A stretch of DNA of 64,000 nt from Sediminicoccus rosea (GTDB lineage: Bacteria > Pseudomonadota > Alphaproteobacteria > Acetobacterales > Acetobacteraceae), in NCBI RefSeq assembly GCF_033547095.1, contig NZ_CP137852.1, forward strand, positions 496,001 to 560,000, in the 5' to 3' direction. A program made the translations under genes and the position numbers. The notes beneath the pieces were generated by a model. That model did not search any database. It was not told the DNA's origin and worked only from the letters and a program-made list of their open reading frames with translations. Positions 26,465-34,272 of this stretch are shown piece by piece; within the stretch, counting starts at the first letter, position 1, and every line of letters starts with the position of its first letter.

Positions 26465-27439
26465 ATGCCGCACGTCGTCCTCCTCCGCTCCCTCCATCCC
26501 GACGCCGAAGCGGCGCTGAAGGCCGAGCCCGGCTTCACCGTCGAGACGGTGCACGACACCAGCCGCGAGAACCTGGTGAAGGCGATGGAGCGCGGCGAGG
26601 CGATCATCGTGCGCGCCACGCCGATCAACGCGGATTTCCTCAGCTTCTCGCCCAAGCTCGCCATCGTGGCGCGGCATGGCGTGGGCTATGACCAGGTGGA
26701 CGTGCCGGAGCTGACCAAGCGCGGCATTCCGCTCACCGTCACGGCGGACGCGAATGCGCTGAGTGTCGCCGAGCACGCGATGATGCTGATGCTCACCATC
26801 GCGCGCCAGGTGCAGACCTATGACGCCAACACCCGCGCCTTCAAATGGAGCAGCGTGGAGGCGCCCACCACCTGGGACCTGGCGGGGATGACGTTGCTGG
26901 TGGTGGGCTTCGGCCGCATCGGCGGGCGCGTCGCGCGGCTGGCGGCGGCCTTCGGGATGGATGTGGTGGTGCATGACCCCTATGTGGCCATGAACACCGT
27001 GAAGGGCGCGGGCTTCCGCTACGCGAAGACCTTGCAGGAAGGACTGGCGCAGGCGGATTGGGTGACGATGCATTGCCCGTCCAACGCCGAGAATCGCGGC
27101 ATGGTGAATGCGGAATTCCTCGCCGCCATGAAGCCCGGCGCCCGCTTCGTGAACACGGCGCGCGGCACGCTGGTGCAGGAACAGGCGCTGGCGGGCGCCC
27201 TGCGCAGCGGGCATGTGGCGGCCGCGGGGCTGGACGTGTTCTGGGACGAGCCCGTGGTGAAGGACAACCCGCTGCTCGGCGTGCCCAATGTGGTGATGAC
27301 GCCGCACACGGCGGCCGCCACGGTGCAGGGCATGCGGCGCATGGGCCTCTCCTGCGTCGATTCCATCATCCGCCACTTCAAGGGCGAGATCGATGTGGAC
27401 ATGGTGATCAACAAGGAAGTGCTGCGGAGCAACCGTTGA
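26465..27439 (+). CDS. D-2-hydroxyacid dehydrogenase (phosphoglycerate dehydrogenase-like)
   Basis: This NAD-dependent oxidoreductase interconverts a 2-hydroxy acid and a 2-oxo acid. The Rossmann glycine motif is VVGFGRIGGRVARL. The catalytic Arg is in NTARGTLVQEQAL, the Glu in FWDEPVVKDNPLL, and the His in MTPHTAAATVQG. At 324 residues it lacks the C-terminal ACT domain of SerA. ATG 26465 follows an AAGGGA site. In context it could feed a 2-oxo acid to the TPP decarboxylase upstream. It overlaps the next gene by four bases. Confidence 0.9.
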   Translation: MPHVVLLRSLHPDAEAALKAEPGFTVETVHDTSRENLVKAMERGEAIIVRATPINADFLSFSPKLAIVARHGVGYDQVDVPELTKRGIPLTVTADANALSVAEHAMMLMLTIARQVQTYDANTRAFKWSSVEAPTTWDLAGMTLLVVGFGRIGGRVARLAAAFGMDVVVHDPYVAMNTVKGAGFRYAKTLQEGLAQADWVTMHCPSNAENRGMVNAEFLAAMKPGARFVNTARGTLVQEQALAGALRSGHVAAAGLDVFWDEPVVKDNPLLGVPNVVMTPHTAAATVQGMRRMGLSCVDSIIRHFKGEIDVDMVINKEVLRSNR

Positions 27440-28779
27440 ACCCTCTGCCCATCCTGGCCGAGCACGCGGCCTCCTGGCGCACGGCGCCGCTCAGCTCGGA
27501 TGTGGAGCACGCCGCCCGCCGCGCGCTGATCGACTGGTTCGCGGCGCTGCTGCCCGGCTGCCGCCAGCCGCCCGCCACGCTGATGGCCCGCGCGCTGGCG
27601 GATGAGCGTGGATCGGGCCGCGCCGTCTCCTACGTGGATGGTGCGCGCACCGGGTTGCGCCATGCCGCGCTGATCAACGGCACGGCCAGCCATATCGTCG
27701 AGTTCGACGACATCTGGCGCTGGGGCGTCTATCACCCGGGCTGCCCGACGGTGGCCGCCGCGCTGGCGGCGGCGCAATCGCGCGGCACCGACATGGCGGC
27801 GCTGCTGCGCGCGCTGGTCGCGGGCTATGAGGTCTCCTGCCGCATCGCTCAGGCGGTGCAGCCCTCGCATTACGATTACTGGCACACCACCGGCACGGTC
27901 GGCACCTTCGGCGCCGCCGCCGCCGTCGCCGTGCTGCTGGATTGCGATGCGGCGCAAACCGCGCATGCCATCGCCACCGCCGCCACCATGGCGGGCGGGC
28001 TGCAGCAGGCCTTCCGCGGCGATGGCATGAGCAAGCCGCTGCACCCCGGCCACGCGGCGGAGGCGGGCGCCTTGGCCGCCATGGCCGCGCGCGAGGGGAT
28101 GACCGGCGCGCTTGACGTGCTGCACGGCCCGGCCGGCTTCGCCGCGGCCACCAGCGCGGATACCGGGAAGTGGGACAAGGCCATCGCCGCCATCGGCAAG
28201 CCGCTCACCATCACGCAGATGACGGTGAAGAACCATGGCTGCTGCGGCCATATCTTCGCGGCGCTCGACGCCACGCGCGACCTGCAGCGCGAGCACGGCT
28301 TCACGGCGAATGACGTCGAGAGCCTGCATGTCGGCGGCTATGCCGCCACGAAGAATGTGTGCGACCGCCCGCATGCGACGACGGAGCAGGAGGCGCGCTT
28401 CTCCACGCAGTTCACCATCGCGAGCATCATGCTGTACGGCGGCGTCCGGCTCGATGCCTTCATGCCCGCCCGCCTCACCGATCCCGCGATCCGCGCGGTC
28501 ATGCCGCGCATCACGGTCAGCCTGGATGAGGAATGCGAGGCGGCCTTCCCCGGCGCGCGCAGCGCCAAGGTGACGATCCGCCTGCGCGACGGGCGGGAAC
28601 TGTACCGCCACCAGCCGACCCGCAAGGGCGACCCGGATGCCCCGCTCTCCGACCTCGAACTGGACGAGAAATTCCTGGAGCTGGCCGGGCCGGTGCTGGG
28701 CGAGGCCGAGGCGGCGCATTTCCTCGGGCAGCTGCGCGGTAGCGACGAATTGCCGGGTGAACTGAAGCTGCGCGGCTGA
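27436..28779 (+). CDS. MmgE/PrpD family protein
   Basis: The family includes 2-methylcitrate dehydratase and cis-aconitate decarboxylase, both acting on tricarboxylates. Recognisable segments are NGTASHIVEFDDIW near residue 80, KPLHPGHAAEAGALAA, and VKNHGCCGHIFAALDA. The start appears to be TTG 27436, overlapping the previous stop as TTGA; the first downstream ATG would lose about 50 conserved residues. At 447 residues the length is normal. It is the last gene of the run of TPP subunits, hydroxyacid dehydrogenase and PrpD. Confidence 0.85.
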   Translation: MNPLPILAEHAASWRTAPLSSDVEHAARRALIDWFAALLPGCRQPPATLMARALADERGSGRAVSYVDGARTGLRHAALINGTASHIVEFDDIWRWGVYHPGCPTVAAALAAAQSRGTDMAALLRALVAGYEVSCRIAQAVQPSHYDYWHTTGTVGTFGAAAAVAVLLDCDAAQTAHAIATAATMAGGLQQAFRGDGMSKPLHPGHAAEAGALAAMAAREGMTGALDVLHGPAGFAAATSADTGKWDKAIAAIGKPLTITQMTVKNHGCCGHIFAALDATRDLQREHGFTANDVESLHVGGYAATKNVCDRPHATTEQEARFSTQFTIASIMLYGGVRLDAFMPARLTDPAIRAVMPRITVSLDEECEAAFPGARSAKVTIRLRDGRELYRHQPTRKGDPDAPLSDLELDEKFLELAGPVLGEAEAAHFLGQLRGSDELPGELKLRG

Positions 28780-28824
28780 GCCGGGCCCGCGGTGTGGCCA
28801 CCACGGGAAACGCCCGGCTGAAGC

Positions 28825-29463
28825 CTATTGGCGCGCCTGCATCTGCTGGAGCTGGCCGCGCATCGCGGTCAGCAGGGCGGAGACCTGGTTGCCGCCGCGC
28901 TGCACCACCGCGCTGTATTCGCTGCGCTGGGTGAGGCGGAGCGAGGTGCCCTCCGCCACCAGATCCACCACGCGGGGCTGGCCGTTCACGTCGGCCACGC
29001 GCCAGTCGAGGTTCACGACCGGCGTGCCCGGGCGCTCGACGATGGTGGTGACCAGCACGTCCTCCTCGGTGCGCTGCTGGCTGCGGCCCAGCGTGAAGCG
29101 CACGCCCTGATACTCGCCGAGGCGGGTGGCCAGGTTGCGGATCAGCGTCTCCTCGAAGAGGCGGAGATATTCCTGCTGCTCGGCCGGGGTGGCCACGCGC
29201 CACCAGCGGCCCAGGATGAAGCGGCCCGTGCCCTCCATGTCCACCGCCTGGCGCAGGATGTTGGCCACGCGCTCGCGCCGCTGGGCGGGGTTCATGGTGG
29301 TGCTGTTCAGAGCCTCGACCAGGGCGTTGCCGGTGGTCTGGATGAAGGCCACGGCGCGCGTCGCGTCCATCTGCGCGGCGGCGGGGCGGGGCAGGGCGAA
29401 GGGGGTGGCCAGCGCGAGGCCGGCCAGGAGGGCGGCGCGGCGACCGACGGAGAGGGTTTTCAT
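28825..29463 (-). CDS. mlaC: MlaC/Ttg2D-type periplasmic phospholipid-binding protein
   Basis: MlaC ferries phospholipid between MlaA in the outer membrane and the inner-membrane MlaFEDB complex. It has a signal peptide (residues 1-30, ending RPAAAQ), then the family pattern AVAFIQTTGNALVEALN, MEGTGRFILGRWWR and VVDLVAEGTSLRLTQRSEY. The length of 212 residues is normal. The gene starts 11 bases after the mlaA stop. HpnM proteins of hopanoid loci belong to the same family, so a hopanoid-related role is an alternative. Confidence 0.9.
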   Translation of the reverse strand: MKTLSVGRRAALLAGLALATPFALPRPAAAQMDATRAVAFIQTTGNALVEALNSTTMNPAQRRERVANILRQAVDMEGTGRFILGRWWRVATPAEQQEYLRLFEETLIRNLATRLGEYQGVRFTLGRSQQRTEEDVLVTTIVERPGTPVVNLDWRVADVNGQPRVVDLVAEGTSLRLTQRSEYSAVVQRGGNQVSALLTAMRGQLQQMQARQ

Positions 29464-29474
29464 CGGAAGATCAC

Positions 29475-30290
29475 TCAGCGGGAGGGTTGGGGCGTCGTCG
29501 CGGGCGGCAGCGTCACGCCGAGGCCCACGCCGAAGCCCGTGCTGCCGGCGGCGTCGGGCGCCACGGGGCCGGTGTTGCTGATCTCGTTCTGGCGGCGCTG
29601 GCGATAGGCGCTGCGCAGCGTGGAATAGGGATCGAGCGAGGTGGCATAGAGCGTGTCGAGCGTGTCGAGCACGCCCTCGCGCGCATCGAGCACGGTCATG
29701 CCGGCGCGGACCCAGCGCAGCGCCTCGACCACCTCGCCCTGGCCGAACCAGAACCAGGGGCTGGCCACCGCATCCACACCGGCACCCGTCAGGTCACGGA
29801 AGTTGGAGGGACCGAGCACGGGGATGAAGAGATAGGGACCTTCGCCGACGCCCCAGGTGGCCAGCGTCTGGCCGAAATCCTCGCCATGGCCGGGGATGCC
29901 GAACTGCCAGGCGGCGACATCCACGAGACCGCCGATGCCGAGGGTGGAGTTGATCAGGAAGCGGGCGGCGGTGCGGCCGGCGCGGTCCATCTCGCCCTGC
30001 AGGATGTCGTTCATCAGGATGGTGGGGGCGCGCAGATTGCCCAGGGCATTGCGCACGCCCTCGCGCACCGGCGGCGGCACGGCGGCGCGATACACCACGG
30101 CGGCCGGGCGCAGCACGACCGCGTCGATCACGTTGTTCACGTCATAGAGGCCGCGGTTCAGCGGCTCCAGCGGGTCATTGTTCGCCTCATATTCGGCGAG
30201 CGCCTCCGGATCGGAGGCATCGGGGCGCGTGGCGCAACCCGCAAGCCCGATCACGATCAGGGCGGTAGCCAGGAGAGGGCCGAAGCGCAT
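29475..30290 (-). CDS. mlaA: MlaA/VacJ outer-membrane lipoprotein
   Basis: MlaA sits in the inner leaflet of the outer membrane and removes misplaced phospholipid. The lipoprotein signal ends with the lipobox LAGC (about Cys19). Family motifs are NDPLEPLNRGLYDVNN, FLINSTLGIGGLVDVAAW, and the GEDFGQTLATWGVGEGPYL segment. It has 271 residues and a Pro/Gln-rich tail. It is followed by mlaC, while the inner-membrane components are not in the window. It is divergent from metF. Confidence 0.94.
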   Translation of the reverse strand: MRFGPLLATALIVIGLAGCATRPDASDPEALAEYEANNDPLEPLNRGLYDVNNVIDAVVLRPAAVVYRAAVPPPVREGVRNALGNLRAPTILMNDILQGEMDRAGRTAARFLINSTLGIGGLVDVAAWQFGIPGHGEDFGQTLATWGVGEGPYLFIPVLGPSNFRDLTGAGVDAVASPWFWFGQGEVVEALRWVRAGMTVLDAREGVLDTLDTLYATSLDPYSTLRSAYRQRRQNEISNTGPVAPDAAGSTGFGVGLGVTLPPATTPQPSR

Positions 30291-30377
30291 GGGTTGAACC
30301 GGACCTTTCTCGACGGTGCCGAAAGCGGCGACGGCGGCGAATCCCTACGCCGCGGGTGAGATGCACCCTAAGAAGCA

Positions 30378-30446
30378 CAACCTGCCCCATTGGGGCAAGT
30401 TGCTGGCGTGTCACGAAAAGTCACCAAGGGGTCAGCAACACCCTTG
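30378..30446 (+). promoter_or_regulatory. Structured leader upstream of metF
   Basis: A hairpin at 30378-30402 has 10 pairs with one C-A mismatch (CAACCTGCCCC, loop ATT, GGGGCAAGTTG). A second one at 30425-30446 pairs CAAGGG with CCCTTG. The base of hairpin 1 (GTTGCTG, 30399-30405) can instead pair seven bases with CAGCAAC (30433-30439), in the loop of hairpin 2. The structures are therefore mutually exclusive or form a pseudoknot. metF has no clear ribosome-binding site. This could be a regulatory RNA, but no known riboswitch class was matched. Confidence 0.4.
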
Positions 30447-30479
30447 CGAAAACCCCGGACCGACGCCAAACCCTGGCCC

Positions 30480-31415
30480 ATGGACACCGCCCCGAACAAC
30501 ACGCTCGAACGCTGGCTGACCGGCCCCCGCTTCGGCTCCCTGCCTTCGCCCAGCAGCCTGCCGGCGCCGAAGCTGTCCTTCGAGTTCTTCCCGCCGAAGA
30601 ACGAGAAGCTGGAGGCGGATCTCTGGACCTGCATCCGCCGGCTCGAGCCCCTCGGCCCGCGCTTCGTCTCCGTCACCTATGGCGCGGGCGGCTCCACGCG
30701 TGCCCGCACCCATGACACGGTGGCCCGCCTGGCGCGCGAGACCAGCCTGACGCCCGCCGCCCACCTGACCTGCGTGGGCGCGACGCGCGAGGAGGTGGAC
30801 GAGGTGGCCCGCGCCTATTGGGAAGCGGGCGTCCGCCACATCGTGGCCCTGCGCGGCGATCCGCCGGCCGGCGCCAGCCAGTACACCCCGCATCCGGGCG
30901 GCTACGCCCAGGCCGAGGACCTGGTGCGCGGCCTGCGCCGCATCGCCGATTTCGACATCAGCGTCGGCGCCTACCCCGAGGTGCACCCGGCCGCGCTCTC
31001 GGCCGACGCCGACCTTGATTTCTTCAAGCGGAAGATGGATGCCGGCGCCAACCGCGCCATCACGCAGTATTTCTTCGACACGGATGTCTATCTGCGCTTC
31101 CTCGACCGCTGCCACGCGGCCGGGATCACCCTGCCCATCGTGCCGGGCATCATGCCGGTCACGAATTTCGCCAGCGTGAAGCGCTTCTCCGCCATGTGCG
31201 GCGCCTCGGTCCCAGCCTGGCTGGAAAAGCTCTTCGAGGGGCTGGACGAGGATGAGGGCACGCGCCGCATGGTGGCGGCGACGGTGGCGGCCGAGCAGGT
31301 GCGGATCCTCCAGGCCAATGGCGTGGACGAGTTCCACTTCTACACGCTGAACCGGCCGGACCTGACCTACGCCATCGCGCATATCCTGGGCGCGCGGCCG
31401 ACCGCCGCGGCCTGA
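30480..31415 (+). CDS. metF: 5,10-methylenetetrahydrofolate reductase MetF
   Basis: MetF is a flavin-dependent enzyme reducing methylene-THF to 5-methyl-THF for methionine synthesis. It has the motif LSFEFFPPKNEK near residue 30, the TYGAGGSTR loop, HIVALRGDPPAG, and the active-site region GANRAITQYFFD. At 311 residues it is the normal bacterial length. The ATG at 30480 was chosen because sequence similarity begins shortly after it. It lies behind a 189-base divergent region shared with mlaA that contains a possible structured leader. Confidence 0.95.
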   Translation: MDTAPNNTLERWLTGPRFGSLPSPSSLPAPKLSFEFFPPKNEKLEADLWTCIRRLEPLGPRFVSVTYGAGGSTRARTHDTVARLARETSLTPAAHLTCVGATREEVDEVARAYWEAGVRHIVALRGDPPAGASQYTPHPGGYAQAEDLVRGLRRIADFDISVGAYPEVHPAALSADADLDFFKRKMDAGANRAITQYFFDTDVYLRFLDRCHAAGITLPIVPGIMPVTNFASVKRFSAMCGASVPAWLEKLFEGLDEDEGTRRMVAATVAAEQVRILQANGVDEFHFYTLNRPDLTYAIAHILGARPTAAA

Positions 31416-31423
31416 GCCGCGGC
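31404..31423. terminator. Hairpin over the metF stop codon
   Basis: Two copies of the self-complementary octamer GCCGCGGC flank CTGA, so the metF TGA stop lies in the loop. The hairpin sits between the convergent metF and small membrane protein genes and may act as a weak terminator. No T-run follows. Confidence 0.4.
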
Positions 31424-31442
31424 AATCCCTGGCGGGCTGGCC

Positions 31443-31580
31443 TCAGAACTTCAGCCCGGCCAGCCAGAAGACGAAGACCAGGAAGGCGAGGCAGGCGAGG
31501 CCCGTGCCCCAGTAGGAGAGGGCCGAGGGCTGCTCGGGCTGCTGGCGCTGGCGGCGGATGGCGGCGTAGCTCTGGGACAT
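31443..31580 (-). CDS. Small C-terminally anchored membrane protein
   Basis: This 45-residue protein has a polar, Arg/Gln-rich N-terminus (YAAIRRQRQQPEQ) and a single membrane helix near residues 24-43 (TGLACLAFLVFVFWLAG). ATG 31580 follows a GGAG ribosome-binding site by seven to eight bases, which supports translation. An upstream ATG at 31631 lacks such a site. No family is recognised. It lies between metF and pdxJ on the pdxJ strand, 63 bases downstream of the pdxJ stop. Confidence 0.55.
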   Translation of the reverse strand: MSQSYAAIRRQRQQPEQPSALSYWGTGLACLAFLVFVFWLAGLKF

Positions 31581-31643
31581 GATCCAACTCCTGGTCTGGG
31601 TGGGTTGTGACCAGGTCGTTGCATCCGCCATGCCAGGGCCGGA

Positions 31644-32363
31644 TCAGCCCCGGGCGGCGGCGATCAGCCCCTTCATGCGCCGGATCGCGGTGGGCAGCCC
31701 CTCGAAGACCGAGGTCGAGATCAGGAAATGGCCGATCGAGACCTCGCTGATTTCGGCGATGGCGGCGATGGGCGTGATGGTCTCGTAGCTCAGGCCATGG
31801 CCAGCATGGCATTGAAGATCCAGGGTTTTTGCATAGCGCGCCGCCTCAGCGAGCCTGGCCGCCAGCGCCGGCCTGGCCTCGGCCGGGGCATCGGCATAGG
31901 TGCCGGTGTGCAGCTCGATCGCCTGGGCGCCCAGCTCCGCCGTCCTTGCAATTTGCAATGCGTCCGGCTCCACAAAAAGCGAGACCTCGATGCCGAGGCC
32001 GGCCAGGCGGCGGATCGCCTCGGCCAGGAAGGGACCGGCGCGCAGCACGTCGAGCCCGCCCTCGGTGGTGAGTTCGGCCCGCTTCTCGGGGACGATGCAG
32101 ACGGCGGGCGGGCGCAGCCGCTCGGCCAGCGCCACCATCTCCTCCGTCGCGGCCATCTCGAAGTTCAGGCGGGTCTCGACCTCGGTCGCCACCCGTTCCA
32201 GGTCGCGGTCGCGGATGTGCCGGCGATCCTCGCGCAGATGCATGGTCACGCCATCGGCGCCCGCCGCCATGGCGAGGCGCGCGGCCTCCACCGGGCATGG
32301 GAAATGGCCGCCGCGCGCGTTCCGCAGCGTCGCCACATGGTCCACGTTCACGGAGAGGCGCAT
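31644..32363 (-). CDS. pdxJ: Pyridoxine 5'-phosphate synthase PdxJ
   Basis: PdxJ condenses 1-deoxyxylulose 5-phosphate with 3-amino-2-oxopropyl phosphate to make PNP in the DXP-dependent vitamin B6 route. The N-terminal NVDHVATLRNARGG and the catalytic HLREDRRHI and ELHTGTYADA segments are diagnostic. The C-terminal phosphate-binding region, SIGHFLISTSVFEGL, is intact. Length is 239 residues. Its start overlaps the pdxA stop by one base (TGATG), so the last two steps of PNP synthesis are translationally coupled. Confidence 0.97.
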   Translation of the reverse strand: MRLSVNVDHVATLRNARGGHFPCPVEAARLAMAAGADGVTMHLREDRRHIRDRDLERVATEVETRLNFEMAATEEMVALAERLRPPAVCIVPEKRAELTTEGGLDVLRAGPFLAEAIRRLAGLGIEVSLFVEPDALQIARTAELGAQAIELHTGTYADAPAEARPALAARLAEAARYAKTLDLQCHAGHGLSYETITPIAAIAEISEVSIGHFLISTSVFEGLPTAIRRMKGLIAAARG

Positions 32364-33325
32364 CAGCGGCGGTTCCTTCGATGATCTGCGAGTTGGGCGG
32401 CGAGGCGGATGGCCGCGATGAGGCTTTCGGCGCTGGCCACGCCCTTTCCGGCGATATCCAGCGCCGTGCCGTGATCGGGGCTGGTGCGGATGATGGAGAG
32501 GCCGAGCGTGACGTTCACGCCGCCCGCCATGTCCAGCGTCTTGATCGGGATGAGGGCCTGGTCGTGATAGAGGCAGATGGCGGCGTCATACAGCGGACGG
32601 GCATGCGCCGTGAACATGGTGTCGGGCGGCCAGGGGCCGGTCGCGGCGATGCCCAGCGCCTTCAGCTGCGCCACGGCCGGGGCGACGATGGCCTGGTCCT
32701 CATGGCCCAGCGTGCCGGCCTCTCCCGCATGCGGGTTGAGCCCGGCGACGGCAAGGCGGGGGGTGGCGATGCCGAAATCCCTCACCAGCGCATCATGCGT
32801 GATGCGGGCATGCTCCACGATCAGTTCGGGCGTCAGCCGGGCGATGGCGCGGGCCAGCGGCTCATGCACCGTGACCGGGACGACGCGCAGTTGCGGGCAG
32901 GCGAGCATCATCACGGGCGGCACGCCGGTGCCGGCCAGCTCGCCCAGGAACTCGGTATGGCCCGGATGGGCGAAGCCCGCCGCGGTGAGGACGGATTTCT
33001 GGATCGGGTTGGTGACGACGCCGTCCACCGCGCCGGATTGCGCCAGCGCCACCGCCTCGCGGATCGCGGCGATCACGGCGGGCGCGGTGGCGACGCTGGG
33101 GCGGCCGGGCGTGGCGGGTGTGGGGAGCGGGCGATGCAGCACGGGCAGGGCCTCGGCGAAGCGCGCCTCGGCGGGGGCCGTGATGCGCTGCACCGGGGCG
33201 CCGGCGATCCGGTCCGCGTCGTCCAGCAGCAGGAAGGCGGGGCCGGTGGCGCGCAGCGCGTGCCAGGCCTTCACGGCGATCTCGGCGCCGATCCCGGCGG
33301 GTTCGCCCATGGTCAATGCAAGCAT
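32363..33325 (-). CDS. pdxA: 4-hydroxythreonine-4-phosphate dehydrogenase PdxA
   Basis: PdxA oxidises 4-phosphohydroxy-L-threonine with NAD, giving the amino-ketone used by PdxJ. It has LTMGEPAGIGAEI at the N-terminus, PGHTEFLGELAG, the metal-binding NPHAGEAGTLGHED and LYHDQALIPIKT, and the substrate segment IIRTSPDHGTALDIAGKG. ATG 33325 matches the family N-terminus; the frame continues upstream without similarity. It is 320 residues long. It forms a two-gene operon with pdxJ. Confidence 0.97.
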   Translation of the reverse strand: MLALTMGEPAGIGAEIAVKAWHALRATGPAFLLLDDADRIAGAPVQRITAPAEARFAEALPVLHRPLPTPATPGRPSVATAPAVIAAIREAVALAQSGAVDGVVTNPIQKSVLTAAGFAHPGHTEFLGELAGTGVPPVMMLACPQLRVVPVTVHEPLARAIARLTPELIVEHARITHDALVRDFGIATPRLAVAGLNPHAGEAGTLGHEDQAIVAPAVAQLKALGIAATGPWPPDTMFTAHARPLYDAAICLYHDQALIPIKTLDMAGGVNVTLGLSIIRTSPDHGTALDIAGKGVASAESLIAAIRLAAQLADHRRNRR

Positions 33326-33420
33326 GACCCTGCTGTAGCAGAGCCCCGCCTGGGGCACGATAGGCGAGGGGCCTTGCGGCGGCGCAAGGATGCCCTGTTC
33401 GGAGGGGGTTAGAAGGGTCC

Positions 33421-34167
33421 GTGCTCGCCAATTGCCTTCATGATCTCGCGGCCCTCGGCCCCGCCGGTGTGCCGGCCCTGATGGGCGCGCTCTTCCTCGC
33501 CGGGCTGGCGGGCGGCCTCGCGCATTGCACGGTGATGTGCGGGCCCTTCGTGCTGGCCCAGGCGGCGGCGACCGCGGATGCGAGCCTCGGCGGCGGCATG
33601 CTGCGGCGCCTCGGCGGTGCGGCGCTGCTGCCCTATCACCTGGGGCGCGGCCTTGGCTACGCGCTGCTGGGCGCGGTGGCGGGCGGGGCGGGGGCGCTGC
33701 TGGCACAGGCGAGCGGGCTGCGCTGGCTGGCCGCCATCCTGCTGCTGCTGGCGAGCCTGCTGATGCTGGCCCAGGCCTCCTCGCGCCTCGCCGCGCTGCT
33801 GCCCCGGCTGCCGGCGCCCCGCCTGCCACGGGTGCTGGAGGCGCAGCTCGGCGGCCTGCTGGCGGCGCCCACCGGCTGGCGCGGCGTGCGGCTCGGCCTG
33901 CTGCTCTCGGCGCTGCCCTGCGGGCTGCTCTATGCGGCGCTGGCGGCGGCGGCGGGCTCGGGCAGCGCGCTGGCGGGCGGCCTCGCCATGCTGGCCTTCG
34001 TGCTCGGCACCGTGCCGGCGCTGGCGGGCGTGGCCCTGCTCGGCCGCTTCTTCGGCCAGGCGGTGGGGCCGCGCTGGCGCGCGGTGGGCGGCCTGCTCTT
34101 CCTGCTGAACGCGGCGGTCCTGGCCGGCCTCGCGGTGCAGATGCTCACCCGGGGCGCCGTCCACTGA
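33421..34167 (+). CDS. SafE-like (DsbD_2/COG2836) membrane protein with HCxxMCGP motif
   Basis: This 248-residue protein has six or seven hydrophobic spans and begins at GTG 33421. The motif AHCTVMCGPFVLA in the first span and ALPCGLLYAAL in a later span place it in the 'sulfite exporter TauE/SafE, cytochrome c biogenesis region' family. The Cys/His/Met residues of such proteins suggest metal or thiol handling. Homologues are often found beside cbb3 oxidase genes, and the ccoNOQPGHIS operon starts 2.7 kb downstream. A role in copper delivery is therefore attractive but not shown. Confidence 0.75.
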   Translation: MLANCLHDLAALGPAGVPALMGALFLAGLAGGLAHCTVMCGPFVLAQAAATADASLGGGMLRRLGGAALLPYHLGRGLGYALLGAVAGGAGALLAQASGLRWLAAILLLLASLLMLAQASSRLAALLPRLPAPRLPRVLEAQLGGLLAAPTGWRGVRLGLLLSALPCGLLYAALAAAAGSGSALAGGLAMLAFVLGTVPALAGVALLGRFFGQAVGPRWRAVGGLLFLLNAAVLAGLAVQMLTRGAVH

Positions 34168-34272
34168 GCTGACCGCAGCGGCGCGCCGCGCTTCACGCTT
34201 GCTTCACCAACCGCATGGCATCTCCCCCCCGAGGCCGGACTGGCGCGGCCTGGAGCAGGAGGCTGGGACAGG

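Noticed and set aside
30291-30479. SAM-II or SAH riboswitch upstream of metF
   Set aside because: I could not find the conserved core sequences of either class, although pairing potential exists and is reported as a separate finding.
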